Assembly: GCA_903854455.1 (NCBI GenBank)
Contig: CAINWJ010000077.1
Location: forward strand, 1-14,496
Direction of reading: 5' to 3'
Length of the DNA stretch: 14,496 nucleotides
Source: Candidatus Peribacteria bacterium
GTDB taxonomy: Bacteria; Patescibacteriota; Gracilibacteria; Peribacterales; Peribacteraceae
A program made the translations under genes and the position numbers. This document shows, in pieces, positions 1-6,041 of the stretch (within the stretch, counting starts at the first letter, position 1; each line of letters begins with the position of its first letter). Under the pieces are notes generated by a model that was not told the DNA's origin, made no database searches, and was given only the letters and a program-made list of their open reading frames with translations.

Positions 1-1
1 C

Positions 2-391
2 GCCGCCATCCGCATCCCGATGTACTCAGAAAATCCGAAGGCGAAGCGCGTGGAATTCCGCTCACCAGATCCGGCAGCCAATCCGTACGTCTGCTTCGCG
101 GCGATGCTCCTGGCAGGTCTCGATGGCATCAAGCGCAAAATCGATCCGGGAGCCCCGACTGACGAGAACCTGTACGACATGAGTCCGGAGAAACTGGCCA
201 AGATCCCACACGCGCCGAAGGATCTGAGCGCCGCACTGGATGCGCTGGAGAAAGATCATTCCTTCCTGCTCGAGGGCAACGTCTTCAACAAGAAATTCCT
301 GGATGATTACATTGCTGTGAAGCGCGAGGAAGTCTCCGATGAGCGCAAGCGACCGACGCCGAGCGAGTTCTTCAAGTACTACGACGTGTAG
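2..391 (+). CDS. glnA: Glutamine synthetase type I, C-terminal part (5' end outside window)
   Basis: This is the C-terminal ~129 residues of GlnA, which makes glutamine from glutamate, ammonia and ATP in the cytosol. The frame is open from the left edge, so the ATG at 20 is internal. Visible family features are the block around residues PKAKRVEFRSPDP followed by ANPY and a helix with AAMLLAGLDGI, the KIDPG turn, the NLYDM segment, and a C-terminus ending in EFFKYYDV, which matches the family's usual EFELYYSV-type end. The Tyr in NLYDM lies where enterobacterial GS is adenylylated, and the spacing looks like the GS-I beta subtype; whether it is modified here cannot be seen. It is convergent with the lipoprotein gene, sharing a repeat-built hairpin spacer. 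The family call is certain; regulation is inference. Confidence 0.95.
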   Translation, partial: AAIRIPMYSENPKAKRVEFRSPDPAANPYVCFAAMLLAGLDGIKRKIDPGAPTDENLYDMSPEKLAKIPHAPKDLSAALDALEKDHSFLLEGNVFNKKFLDDYIAVKREEVSDERKRPTPSEFFKYYDV

Positions 392-460
392 GCGTGTAAA
401 CGTGTAAGCGTTAGGCGTATAAGCGAATTCGTTCGCCTATACGCTTATTCGCTTATTCGC
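391..460. repeat. Word-repeat hairpin between convergent genes (word TAAGCG)
   Basis: Iterations of the words GTGTAAGCG, GGCGTATAAGCG and CGCTTATTCG form an imperfect inverted repeat. The arm at about 404-416 (GTAAGCGTTAGGCG) pairs, with a one-base bulge, with CGCCTATACGCTTA at about 434-447. It starts at the glnA stop and runs into the last codons of the lipoprotein gene on the other strand (stop at 445-447). It could act as a bidirectional terminator, but no clear T-run follows on either strand. Confidence 0.6.
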
Positions 461-909
461 TTTACGTGACCTTCAACGATCTTCCGTAACTCCGTTTCTG
501 ATGGATGAATAACCAACCCCATCCGCTCCGCTCCCGTCCCAACCAGCACGAACGTATCCTCGACAAAGACACCATACTTGAGCTGCAGCTCCGCAGACTC
601 GTTGAACGGCACACGATAGGTCGAAATCGTCGCTGATCCTGAACCGTACAATGCCTGCAGTCGCTGGTCGCTGACCTTTGAAAACGGATCCGTATCCTTC
701 GCGAAGAAGAGGATCGATGGCTTCCCGGCAATGCGAGCCGGAGAAAATGACGTGTACTCGATCCTGCTGCCGCTCCCACTCGCCATCAGAGACCCGGATG
801 CAACGGAGTTCGTGCCGATGTTTCGGTGAATCTCTGGAATTTCCTCCGAGGCTCCGCAGGCGGAGAAAGCCAGCATCAGAACAATTACCGTAAAGAATCG
901 AGTATTCAC
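445..909 (-). CDS. Thioredoxin-fold lipoprotein lacking the CxxC site
   Basis: A 154-aa protein with a lipoprotein signal: short basic N-terminus, hydrophobic residues 5-16, then FSAC with the lipidated Cys at residue 18. Residues ~55-145 look like a thioredoxin fold: a KPSILFFAK strand at 63-71, a helix, then VFVEDTFVLVG around 114-124 and a final helix. At the position of the CxxC motif the sequence reads DPFS (74-77), and the usual cis-proline before TF is replaced (EDTF). It therefore probably cannot do disulfide exchange and may be a binding or scaffold module on the outer face of the membrane. Start is GTG (907-909), preceded by a pyrimidine-rich stretch and no Shine-Dalgarno. Linker residues 35-50 are Ser/Gly rich. 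The fold assignment is by pattern only and moderate. Confidence 0.7.
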   Translation of the reverse strand: MNTRFFTVIVLMLAFSACGASEEIPEIHRNIGTNSVASGSLMASGSGSRIEYTSFSPARIAGKPSILFFAKDTDPFSKVSDQRLQALYGSGSATISTYRVPFNESAELQLKYGVFVEDTFVLVGTGAERMGLVIHPSETELRKIVEGHVKRISE

Positions 910-935
910 AAATGCAATGGGGAAAATGTCTCTTT

Positions 936-990
936 GTCCATTGTGAATTGTAAATGGTTAATTGTTAATGGTTAATGGTTAATTGTTACA
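936..990. repeat. Tandem word repeat (AATGGTTAATTGTTA)
   Basis: A 15-bp unit AATGGTTAATTGTTA occurs at 953-967 and 974-988, with an extra ATGGTTA between, giving a 21-bp period. A weaker inverted element (CCATT at 938-942, AATGG at 953-957) precedes it. The array lies between the lipoprotein start and the nth stop, and supplies the last codons and stop of nth (protein tail TINH). Same structural class as the other word repeats in the window, but with its own word. Confidence 0.7.
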
Positions 991-1613
991 CTTGATGACG
1001 GACAAACGAGCTTGAACGGACACTCCTGGCAATGCGGTGTGCGGGCGATGCAAACATTCCTACCATGTGAAATCAGGAGATGCGAGAGGTGCGACCACTC
1101 CTTCTTCGGCGTCTTCTTGCGCAGAATACGCTCCACTGCCTCCGGAGTTTTGCCACGCGCAATCCTCAAGCGACGGCTGACGCGGAAGACGTGCGTATCG
1201 ACGGCAATCCCCTCCTCAACGCCGAATGCCGAGGAGAGGACAACCGATGCTGTTTTTCGTCCAACGCCGCGTAACGTAATCATCTCCGCCATCGTCTCAG
1301 GAACCTTGCCTCCAAACTGATCAATAATCCTCCTGCAGCTCTCGCGAATCGCTTTGGCTTTCATCCTGAATGTGCCGCAGGAATGGATATCGTGCTCCAG
1401 TTCCGATGCAGGAACTTTGAGGTAATCCTGCGGCTTCCGGTACTTCCTGAACAATGATTTCGTCACAAGATTCACCCGCTTGTCCGTACACTGTGCGGAG
1501 AGGATCGTCGCGACCAGCAAATCGAGCGGCGTCTTCCACCGGAGCATCGTTTCAGCCTTCGGATACAGCTTGGAGAGAACCCGAATAATATGATCAACTT
1601 CAAGCGTTTTCAT
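972..1613 (-). CDS. nth: Endonuclease III (DNA glycosylase/AP lyase)
   Basis: A 213-aa base-excision repair enzyme that removes oxidised pyrimidines and nicks the abasic site. The helix-hairpin-helix LRGVGRKTASVVL (114-126) contains the catalytic Lys120, and the catalytic Asp139 lies in AVDTHVFRVSRR. The [4Fe-4S] loop has the exact family spacing C-x6-C-x2-C-x5-C with Cys188, 195, 198 and 204. Length is typical. The frame could be extended to a TTG at 1619, but the ATG at 1611-1613 gives the usual N-terminus (MKTLEVDHIIRVL) and is preferred. No Shine-Dalgarno is seen. The last residues (TINH) are encoded inside the tandem word repeat. Divergent from the exonuclease gene, with a TACATTC array between. 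Confidence 0.96.
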   Translation of the reverse strand: MKTLEVDHIIRVLSKLYPKAETMLRWKTPLDLLVATILSAQCTDKRVNLVTKSLFRKYRKPQDYLKVPASELEHDIHSCGTFRMKAKAIRESCRRIIDQFGGKVPETMAEMITLRGVGRKTASVVLSSAFGVEEGIAVDTHVFRVSRRLRIARGKTPEAVERILRKKTPKKEWSHLSHLLISHGRNVCIARTPHCQECPFKLVCPSSSVTINH

Positions 1614-1650
1614 AGGCAAGGGTCATTGAATGAAAACTTCGCAACACAAT

Positions 1651-1683
1651 TCTACATTTTACATTCTACATTCTACATTCCAC
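1651..1683. repeat. TACATTC word array in a divergent intergenic region
   Basis: Four successive units of the word TACATTC or TACATTT lie between nth (-) and the exonuclease (+). On the minus strand the array reads TAGAAT, TAGAAT, TAAAAT and TAGAAT, i.e. several sigma-70 -10-like hexamers pointing towards nth. A promoter role is inference; the repeat itself is directly visible. Confidence 0.6.
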
Positions 1684-1717
1684 TGATGTATTCTCCGCTC
1701 CCTCCTACCTCTCTCGA

Positions 1718-2299
1718 GTGCCATCTCTTCCTCCCATCACCGTCTTCGACGTCGAGACCACGGGGCTCGATCCTCGGCGCGGTCACCGCATCATCGAAAT
1801 AGCGGGTATTCGACTCGAAAACGGCGCGATCGATGAAACCAACTCATTCGTGTCACTGGTAAACCCGGAGCGAGATATTCCTATCGAAGCCCGGCAGGTG
1901 AATAAGATCAAAGAAGAGGACGTCCGCACGGCCCCCGGTATCGAAGAAGTGCTCCCGAAATTCCTGGAGTTCGCACACGGATCCATTCTGGTGGCACACA
2001 ATGCAACATTTGATATGGGATTCCTGAATGCCGAGAAGGAGATGTGCTGGGGGTACATCGAGCTACCCGAGTGCCTCTGCACGATGCGCTTAAGTCAGAA
2101 CCTCTTTTCACGTGAGTTCGGCCACAATCTGGATGCCGTCGCCCGGCGCTTGAGCCTCCAGCGTCCCGCCGCGCGTCACCGCGCTCTGCCCGATGTGATC
2201 CTCACCGCACACGCGTTGCTCAAGATGATGGAGCTGGGAGAGATCCAGTCACTGGAAAACCTCCGCGAAGTGGCGAGTATCGGAGTTACAGCGAAGTGA
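1718..2299 (+). CDS. DEDDh 3'-5' exonuclease (DNA Pol III epsilon-like / RNase T family)
   Basis: A 193-aa single-domain exonuclease of the DEDDh superfamily, removing nucleotides from DNA or RNA 3' ends with two metal ions. All five catalytic residues are present: Asp11 and Glu13 in VFDVETTGLD, Asp99 in HNATFDMGF, and His154 with Asp159 in HRALPDVI. There is no polymerase, helicase or UvrC-like fusion, so it is either a stand-alone epsilon/proofreading subunit or an RNase T-like exonuclease; sequence alone does not decide. Start is GTG at 1718: no in-frame ATG lies upstream before the conserved core, and the leader is pyrimidine rich (CCTCCTACCTCTCTC). It is co-directional with def and gatB. 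Confidence 0.9.
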   Translation: MPSLPPITVFDVETTGLDPRRGHRIIEIAGIRLENGAIDETNSFVSLVNPERDIPIEARQVNKIKEEDVRTAPGIEEVLPKFLEFAHGSILVAHNATFDMGFLNAEKEMCWGYIELPECLCTMRLSQNLFSREFGHNLDAVARRLSLQRPAARHRALPDVILTAHALLKMMELGEIQSLENLREVASIGVTAK

Positions 2300-2390
2300 A
2301 TTGAAAATTGTAAATTGAAAATGACGGAGGAAACAGCAACACAAATCATTCATCTAATTTTCAATTTTCCTTTTTCAATTTTCAATTGTA
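2299..2390. repeat. Quasi-palindrome of AATTGAAAATTG words
   Basis: The left arm (2299-2322) iterates AATTGAAAAT and TAAATTGAAAAT. The right arm (2354-2390) iterates the complement (TTTTCAATTTTC), separated by ~30 nt. Together they make a long imperfect hairpin in the exonuclease-def spacer, starting right at the exonuclease stop and ending just before the def start. Confidence 0.75.
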
Positions 2391-2400
2391 CATTCTCCCC

Positions 2401-2877
2401 GTGCCCGCTCTCCCCATCATCACCGGCGCTTCCTCTCCCATTCTCCGGACGAAGACCAAGCGCGTACCCAAGATCACAAAAGAAATCATCGGACTGATCG
2501 CTGATATGGCGGAAACGATGGTGGCAGCCAAGGGTGCCGGGCTGGCGGCACCGCAGGTTAATCGTACTGAAAGGATCTGTATCGCGATGATCGGGAAGAA
2601 GCTGACACCGCTCATCAATCCGACGATTACCTGGAAGAGCGAAGCCATCGAAATGGCGGAGGAAGGCTGCCTGAGCCTGCCCGAGATCTGGCTCCAGATT
2701 CCGCGCTCCATCGAAATCATCGTCACGTTCGCCAATATCGATGGCAAGAAGATAGAGCTCAAGCTGGAGCACTTCGATGCACGGGTAGTTCAGCACGAAG
2801 TCGATCATCTGGATGGGAAGCTGATCGTGGATTATGCGCAGTCGAAGGTGGTGGGGCATCATGAGAAGCCGTTATAA
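2401..2877 (+). CDS. def: Peptide deformylase
   Basis: A 158-aa metalloenzyme that removes the formyl group from the N-terminal Met of nascent proteins at the ribosome exit. All three family motifs are present: GAGLAAPQ (45-52), EEGCLSLP with the metal-binding Cys90, and QHEVDHLDG with metal ligands His132 and His136 and catalytic Glu133. The open frame reaches a TTG at 2386, but the GTG at 2401 gives the usual N-terminus (PALPIITGASSPILR) and follows the pyrimidine-rich CATTCTCCCC leader common to this window. Lies between the exonuclease and gatB on the same strand; the spacers carry large hairpins, so cotranscription is uncertain. Confidence 0.96.
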   Translation: MPALPIITGASSPILRTKTKRVPKITKEIIGLIADMAETMVAAKGAGLAAPQVNRTERICIAMIGKKLTPLINPTITWKSEAIEMAEEGCLSLPEIWLQIPRSIEIIVTFANIDGKKIELKLEHFDARVVQHEVDHLDGKLIVDYAQSKVVGHHEKPL

Positions 2878-2890
2878 GAAACCTGACAAG

Positions 2891-3024
2891 AAAATGACCA
2901 ATAACCAATTCCCAATGACCAAAGAATGACCAATCCCCAATTTCCAAAAAAAACACATAGCATCAGATTGGGAATTTGAGCATTGAGAATTATTTGGGAA
3001 TTGGACATTGAGCATTGGTTATTT
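2891..3024. repeat. Large quasi-palindrome of CCAATTCCCAATGA words
   Basis: The left arm (2891-2945) iterates ATGACCAATAACC, CAATTCCCAATGACC and CAATCCCCAATTTCC. The right arm (2966-3024) iterates the complement (TTGGGAATTTGAGCATTGAG, TTGGGAATTGGACATTGAG). The ~20-nt apex contains an A-run. It fills the def-gatB spacer. Translation of it in several frames produces tryptophan-rich nonsense such as IGDWSFFGHWELVIGHF, which gives spurious ORFs. Confidence 0.8.
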
Positions 3025-3054
3025 CCCTTCTTTGGTTTCCTCGTCTCGACTACA

Positions 3055-4503
3055 ATGCTGTCCATGGAGTTCGAAACCATCATCGGCCTCGAGGTCCACG
3101 CCCAAATGAACACGAAAACCAAAATGTTCTGTGGCTGTGACAACGATGCGTGGGGCAAAGAGCCCAATACCGTCGTCTGTCCCGTCTGCATGGGCCACCC
3201 AGGCACGCTGCCGGTCCCCAATCGTGCGGTAATAGAGAAAGCCATCCGCTCTTCCAGAGCGCTCAAATGCACGGTGAACGAGCGAAGCCACTTCGACCGC
3301 AAGAACTACTTCTACCCGGATCTGCCTGCGGGCTACCAAATCTCGCAGTACAAGTTCCCACTGGCGAGCAATGGCATCGTCAAATTTTCCATCACTGATC
3401 CGAAAACGAATAAGAGCGAACCAGCCGAGTGCAGAATCCTGCGGCTGCACATCGAAAATGATGCCGGAAAGCTCACACACCGGGGTAATCACTCGCTCTG
3501 CGACTACAACCGTGCCGGCACACCGCTCATGGAAATCGTCACGGAACCCGATTTGCGATCAGCCAGAGCTGCCAGTGCGTTCGCGGATGAACTCCGGAGA
3601 ATTCTGATCGCCGCGGGCTCCAGTGAAGCCGACATGTTCAAGGGCATGATGCGGTTCGACGCATCGATCTCGCTTCGACCCAAGGGTGACAAGAAGCTCT
3701 ACCCGCGCATTGAAATCAAGAACCTGAACTCGTTCAAAGCACTGGAAAAAGCTCTAACTTATCAGGAAAAGCAGCTAAGGAAACTCTGGGAAGAAGGCAA
3801 GCAACCAACCGGTGAAACAACTGTCGGCTGGATCGATGATGAAGAGAGAACCCAGCTGCTGCGCGACAAGGAATCCGCAGCCGACTACCGCTACTTCCCG
3901 GAACCGGACATCCCGCCGCTGGTCTTTACTCAGGAATACATCTCCTCTTTAACCTCTGATTTGGAGAAACTGCCATCGGAATTCAAAGCCGAATTAACTG
4001 CAATGGGGCTCACCGAAGCCGAAGCCACCATGCTCGTCGATCAACCGGCGCTCCGTGAGCGGTTCGATGCGATCCATGCGGCGATTAAGGACGCGAAACG
4101 CGCATCGTCGATTGTTCTCACGCAAATGGTGGGATTCCTAAAACAACATGACAAAGCACTCGATGAGGCTCCGGCAGCAACTGCGCTCGTTGAGCTCGCC
4201 CTCGCAATGCAGAAGGGAACGATCGGAACGAACATCGGCAAAGAGGTGCTGGAGAAGATGATCCTCAGTGGAAAATCTCCCTCAGCGATCATCAAAGAAG
4301 AAGGACTCGGCCAAGTTTCCGACGATGCCACTCTTCAAAAATTGGTGGAGGAAGGTATCAAGCTCAATCCGAAGGCGATTGAGTCTTTCAAAGCTGGTAA
4401 AACTCAAGCTTTGGGAGCAATTGTCGGCTGGGTGATGAAGCAGACCAAGGGGCAGGCGGATGCGGGGAAGGTGAATGAGATACTGAATGGGAAGATTGCG
4501 TGA
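3055..4503 (+). CDS. gatB: Asp-tRNA(Asn)/Glu-tRNA(Gln) amidotransferase subunit B
   Basis: A 482-aa subunit of GatCAB, which converts mischarged Glu-tRNA(Gln) (and/or Asp-tRNA(Asn)) to the correct aminoacyl-tRNA; GatB holds the kinase site and tRNA contacts. The N-terminal signature FETIIGLEVHAQ (6-17) is followed by a zinc site with Cys26, Cys28, Cys42 and Cys45 (MFCGC, then VVCPVCMGHPGTLP). The signature DRKNYFYPDLPAGYQISQ and the C-terminal YqeY-like tail domain (~330-482) are complete. The longer open frame upstream (from 2983) only reads through the word-palindrome; ATG 3055 or ATG 3064 is the likely start. gatA and gatC are not in the window. A REP double hairpin follows within 25 bp of the stop. 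Confidence 0.97.
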   Translation: MLSMEFETIIGLEVHAQMNTKTKMFCGCDNDAWGKEPNTVVCPVCMGHPGTLPVPNRAVIEKAIRSSRALKCTVNERSHFDRKNYFYPDLPAGYQISQYKFPLASNGIVKFSITDPKTNKSEPAECRILRLHIENDAGKLTHRGNHSLCDYNRAGTPLMEIVTEPDLRSARAASAFADELRRILIAAGSSEADMFKGMMRFDASISLRPKGDKKLYPRIEIKNLNSFKALEKALTYQEKQLRKLWEEGKQPTGETTVGWIDDEERTQLLRDKESAADYRYFPEPDIPPLVFTQEYISSLTSDLEKLPSEFKAELTAMGLTEAEATMLVDQPALRERFDAIHAAIKDAKRASSIVLTQMVGFLKQHDKALDEAPAATALVELALAMQKGTIGTNIGKEVLEKMILSGKSPSAIIKEEGLGQVSDDATLQKLVEEGIKLNPKAIESFKAGKTQALGAIVGWVMKQTKGQADAGKVNEILNGKIA

Positions 4504-4523
4504 AAATCCTGCAGCCGGAAGTT

Positions 4524-4608
4524 CCGCAGCCGGGAACGGCTGCTCCCATTATATTTAAATAATCCATCATCCCTCTCTAGTTAATAGGAGCGCCCGTTCC
4601 CGGGCGCG
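4524..4608. repeat. REP double hairpin (BIME-like), copy 1
   Basis: An 85-bp element with two perfect 7-bp hairpins. H1 has GCAGCCG (4526-4532), loop GGAA and CGGCTGC (4537-4543). H2 has GCGCCCG (4590-4596), loop TTCC and CGGGCGC (4601-4607). H2 is the inverted counterpart of H1, so this is an inverted REP pair around an AT-rich core. A partial extra unit (GCAGCCGGAA) sits just upstream at 4511-4520. The element lies directly after gatB and is the left flank of the RAYT gene. Confidence 0.9.
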
Positions 4609-4710
4609 TCCCATCTGATCAAAGAACTGATTATTTGGCATCCAGAAGGCATTATCATAATGGTTGATAAAGTTTTACATCTCAATGGTGATGCAATCAA
4701 TTTTCTCTTT

Positions 4711-4716
4711 AAGGAG
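4711..4716 (+). promoter_or_regulatory. Shine-Dalgarno AAGGAG of the RAYT gene
   Basis: AAGGAG with 9 nt to the ATG at 4726. It selects 4726 over the upstream ATG at 4660, which has no such site. Contrasts with the pyrimidine-rich leaders of the other genes. Confidence 0.6.
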
Positions 4717-4725
4717 AATCAGCAC

Positions 4726-5163
4726 ATGTTTCAAAGACACCCCATCCAATCCGAAGCATTGATGTTTATAACAACTAATACCATGAACCGTCGAAAAGTG
4801 TTCGCAAATCCTGCCTATGCACGGGAGGTAATTGAAACTCTATACAGGGTTCAAGAATTGCATCCATTCTTTCTTTTTGGCTTTGTAATCATGCCGGATC
4901 ATTGCCATCTTCTTCTTAATGTGCCTCCACCTGAATCGATCTCAAGAATCATGAACTGCTTCAAGTCCGGTGTCAGTCATAACATCGGACTCGGAACAAT
5001 CTGGCAAACCAGATTTCACATGAGAATAGTCCAAAACAGCCGAAAAGTGCTGAAATATATTCATCTGAATCCTGTTCGAGCGAGAATAGCTGAAATACCG
5101 GAGAACTATCCCTGGTCATCTGCTTGCGGAAGATGGGATGTAACACCGCTGGATATCTGGTAG
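4726..5163 (+). CDS. REP-associated tyrosine transposase (RAYT, TnpA_REP-type Y1/HUH)
   Basis: A 145-aa single-strand DNA nuclease/ligase of the Y1 HUH superfamily that recognises REP hairpins. The metal-binding motif is MPDHCHLLL, with His59 and His61 around Cys60; the middle residue is usually a plain hydrophobic. The catalytic Tyr111 is in KYIHLNPVRA, the classic RAYT box. A WQTRFH segment at 93-98 matches the family. The ATG at 4726 has an AAGGAG at 4711-4716 with a 9-nt spacer, the only clear Shine-Dalgarno in the window. An in-frame ATG at 4660 would add 22 residues. Local composition is AT-richer than the neighbours: 22/60 GC at 4861-4920 against 32/60 in gatB at 3661-3720. It sits exactly between two direct copies of the REP pair, as expected for its cognate substrate. 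Confidence 0.9.
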   Translation: MFQRHPIQSEALMFITTNTMNRRKVFANPAYAREVIETLYRVQELHPFFLFGFVIMPDHCHLLLNVPPPESISRIMNCFKSGVSHNIGLGTIWQTRFHMRIVQNSRKVLKYIHLNPVRARIAEIPENYPWSSACGRWDVTPLDIW

Positions 5164-5164
5164 A

Positions 5165-5249
5165 CCGCAGCCGGGAACGGCTGCTCCCATTATATTTAAA
5201 TAATGCACCATCCCTTTTTAGTTAATAGGAGCGCCCGTTCCCGGGCGCG
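5165..5249. repeat. REP double hairpin (BIME-like), copy 2
   Basis: Same 85-bp length and same orientation as the copy at 4524-4608; I count 81 of 85 positions identical. Both hairpins are unchanged and all four differences lie in the core between them. It starts two bases after the RAYT stop. On the other side it abuts the convergent efp gene, so it may also act as a bidirectional terminator. Confidence 0.92.
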
Positions 5250-5270
5250 GCACTGAATCACAATACTTCA

Positions 5271-5834
5271 CTACCCATTCACCCTCTCCACATATTCTCC
5301 CCGCTCGGTATTCACCTTGATCTTGTCGCCTTCGTTGATGAACAGAGGAACGTTGATCGTGGCGCCGCTGCTGAGTAATGCCGGCTTGTTGCCGCCGGTC
5401 GCGGTGTCGCCGCGAAAGCCCGGAGGCGTCTCCTTCACTTCCAACGTCACGGTCACCGGCAGTTTCACGCCGATGGGCTTCTCATCGAAGAGGAGGGCAT
5501 CGACTTCCAATCCATCCACCAGAAAGTTCACGGCATCGCCGATGGCTTCGTCAGTGAATTCAAACTGGTCGTACGTCTCCAGATCCATGAACGTGCGCTT
5601 GCCCTGATTGGCGTACAGATACTGCACATGACGGTAGCCGACGGATGCCTCTTCGATCTTCTCGCTCCCCTGGAAGTTCCGTGCGACGATGGCACCGGTT
5701 TTCAGATTCTTGAGCTTGCACTGCATGTTCGCCTTGGACTGGCTCTTGCGTCCGAATTGGGACGAGAGAATCAGGTACGGTTCGCCATCGAGAGTAATAG
5801 CACGACCGGGCTTGAGTTCGGTGATGGTGTACAT
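5271..5834 (-). CDS. efp: Elongation factor P
   Basis: A 187-aa factor that enters the ribosomal E site and relieves stalling at polyproline. Three beta-barrel domains are evident: the KOW-like N-domain (MYTITELKPG, GEPYLILSS), a middle domain (YLYANQG, FMDLETYDQ), and a C-domain with PPGFRGDTATGGNKPA and the end GEYVERV. The loop that normally carries the modified residue aligns without gaps to the E. coli protein and reads KSQSK: Gln32 sits at the E. coli Lys34 position, flanked by Lys30 and Lys34. The frame is open to 5915, but the ATG at 5832-5834 gives the standard N-terminus after a CTTTCCCCTTGCGCT leader. Separated from the upstream gene by a 207-bp spacer with two hairpin systems. Confidence 0.96.
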   Translation of the reverse strand: MYTITELKPGRAITLDGEPYLILSSQFGRKSQSKANMQCKLKNLKTGAIVARNFQGSEKIEEASVGYRHVQYLYANQGKRTFMDLETYDQFEFTDEAIGDAVNFLVDGLEVDALLFDEKPIGVKLPVTVTLEVKETPPGFRGDTATGGNKPALLSSGATINVPLFINEGDKIKVNTERGEYVERVNG

Positions 5835-5886
5835 AGCGCAAGGGGAAAGTGCACGGAAGGTACTGGAAAAAGGTGGTAGACCGCAA

Positions 5887-5913
5887 GTCACGTCGCTCGC
5901 GAGCGACCGTGAC
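5887..5913. repeat. GC-rich hairpin upstream of efp
   Basis: GTCACG (5887-5892) pairs with CGTGAC (5908-5913) around the perfect 14-bp palindrome TCGCTCGCGAGCGA, with one unpaired C. A second AAGTCACGG follows, echoing the AAGTCACGT at its left edge. Located 5' of efp in its probable untranslated region; role unknown. Confidence 0.6.
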
Positions 5914-5923
5914 AAGTCACGGA

Positions 5924-6008
5924 AGTATGAAGTATCCGGTATTCAGTATTCAGTATCAGTAAAAATCAGCCACACATACTTCATACTGCATACTCAATAC
6001 TGAATACT
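5924..6008. repeat. Quasi-palindrome of AGTATTC/GAATACT words
   Basis: The left arm (5924-5959) iterates AGTATGAAGTATC and ATTCAGTATTCAGTATC. The right arm (5976-6008) iterates ATACTTCATACTG and ATACTCAATACTGAATACT, with a short loop. It lies between the end of the FecR-like gene (6042) and the efp start. Same class as the other word palindromes, different word. Confidence 0.75.
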
Positions 6009-6041
6009 CCCATGATTCCTTCAAAGTAACTACTACCTCAT

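Noticed and set aside
2759..3302. Minus-strand Trp-rich ORFs (IGDWSFFGHWELVIGHF type) around the def-gatB spacer
   Set aside because: They are translations of the CCAATTCCCAATGA word palindrome extended into the antisense of def or gatB; no conserved domain is visible.
4524..5249. The flanking direct repeats as att sites or terminal inverted repeats of an insertion sequence
   Set aside because: The copies are direct rather than inverted, no integrase is present, and the hairpin-pair form with a RAYT fits REP elements better.
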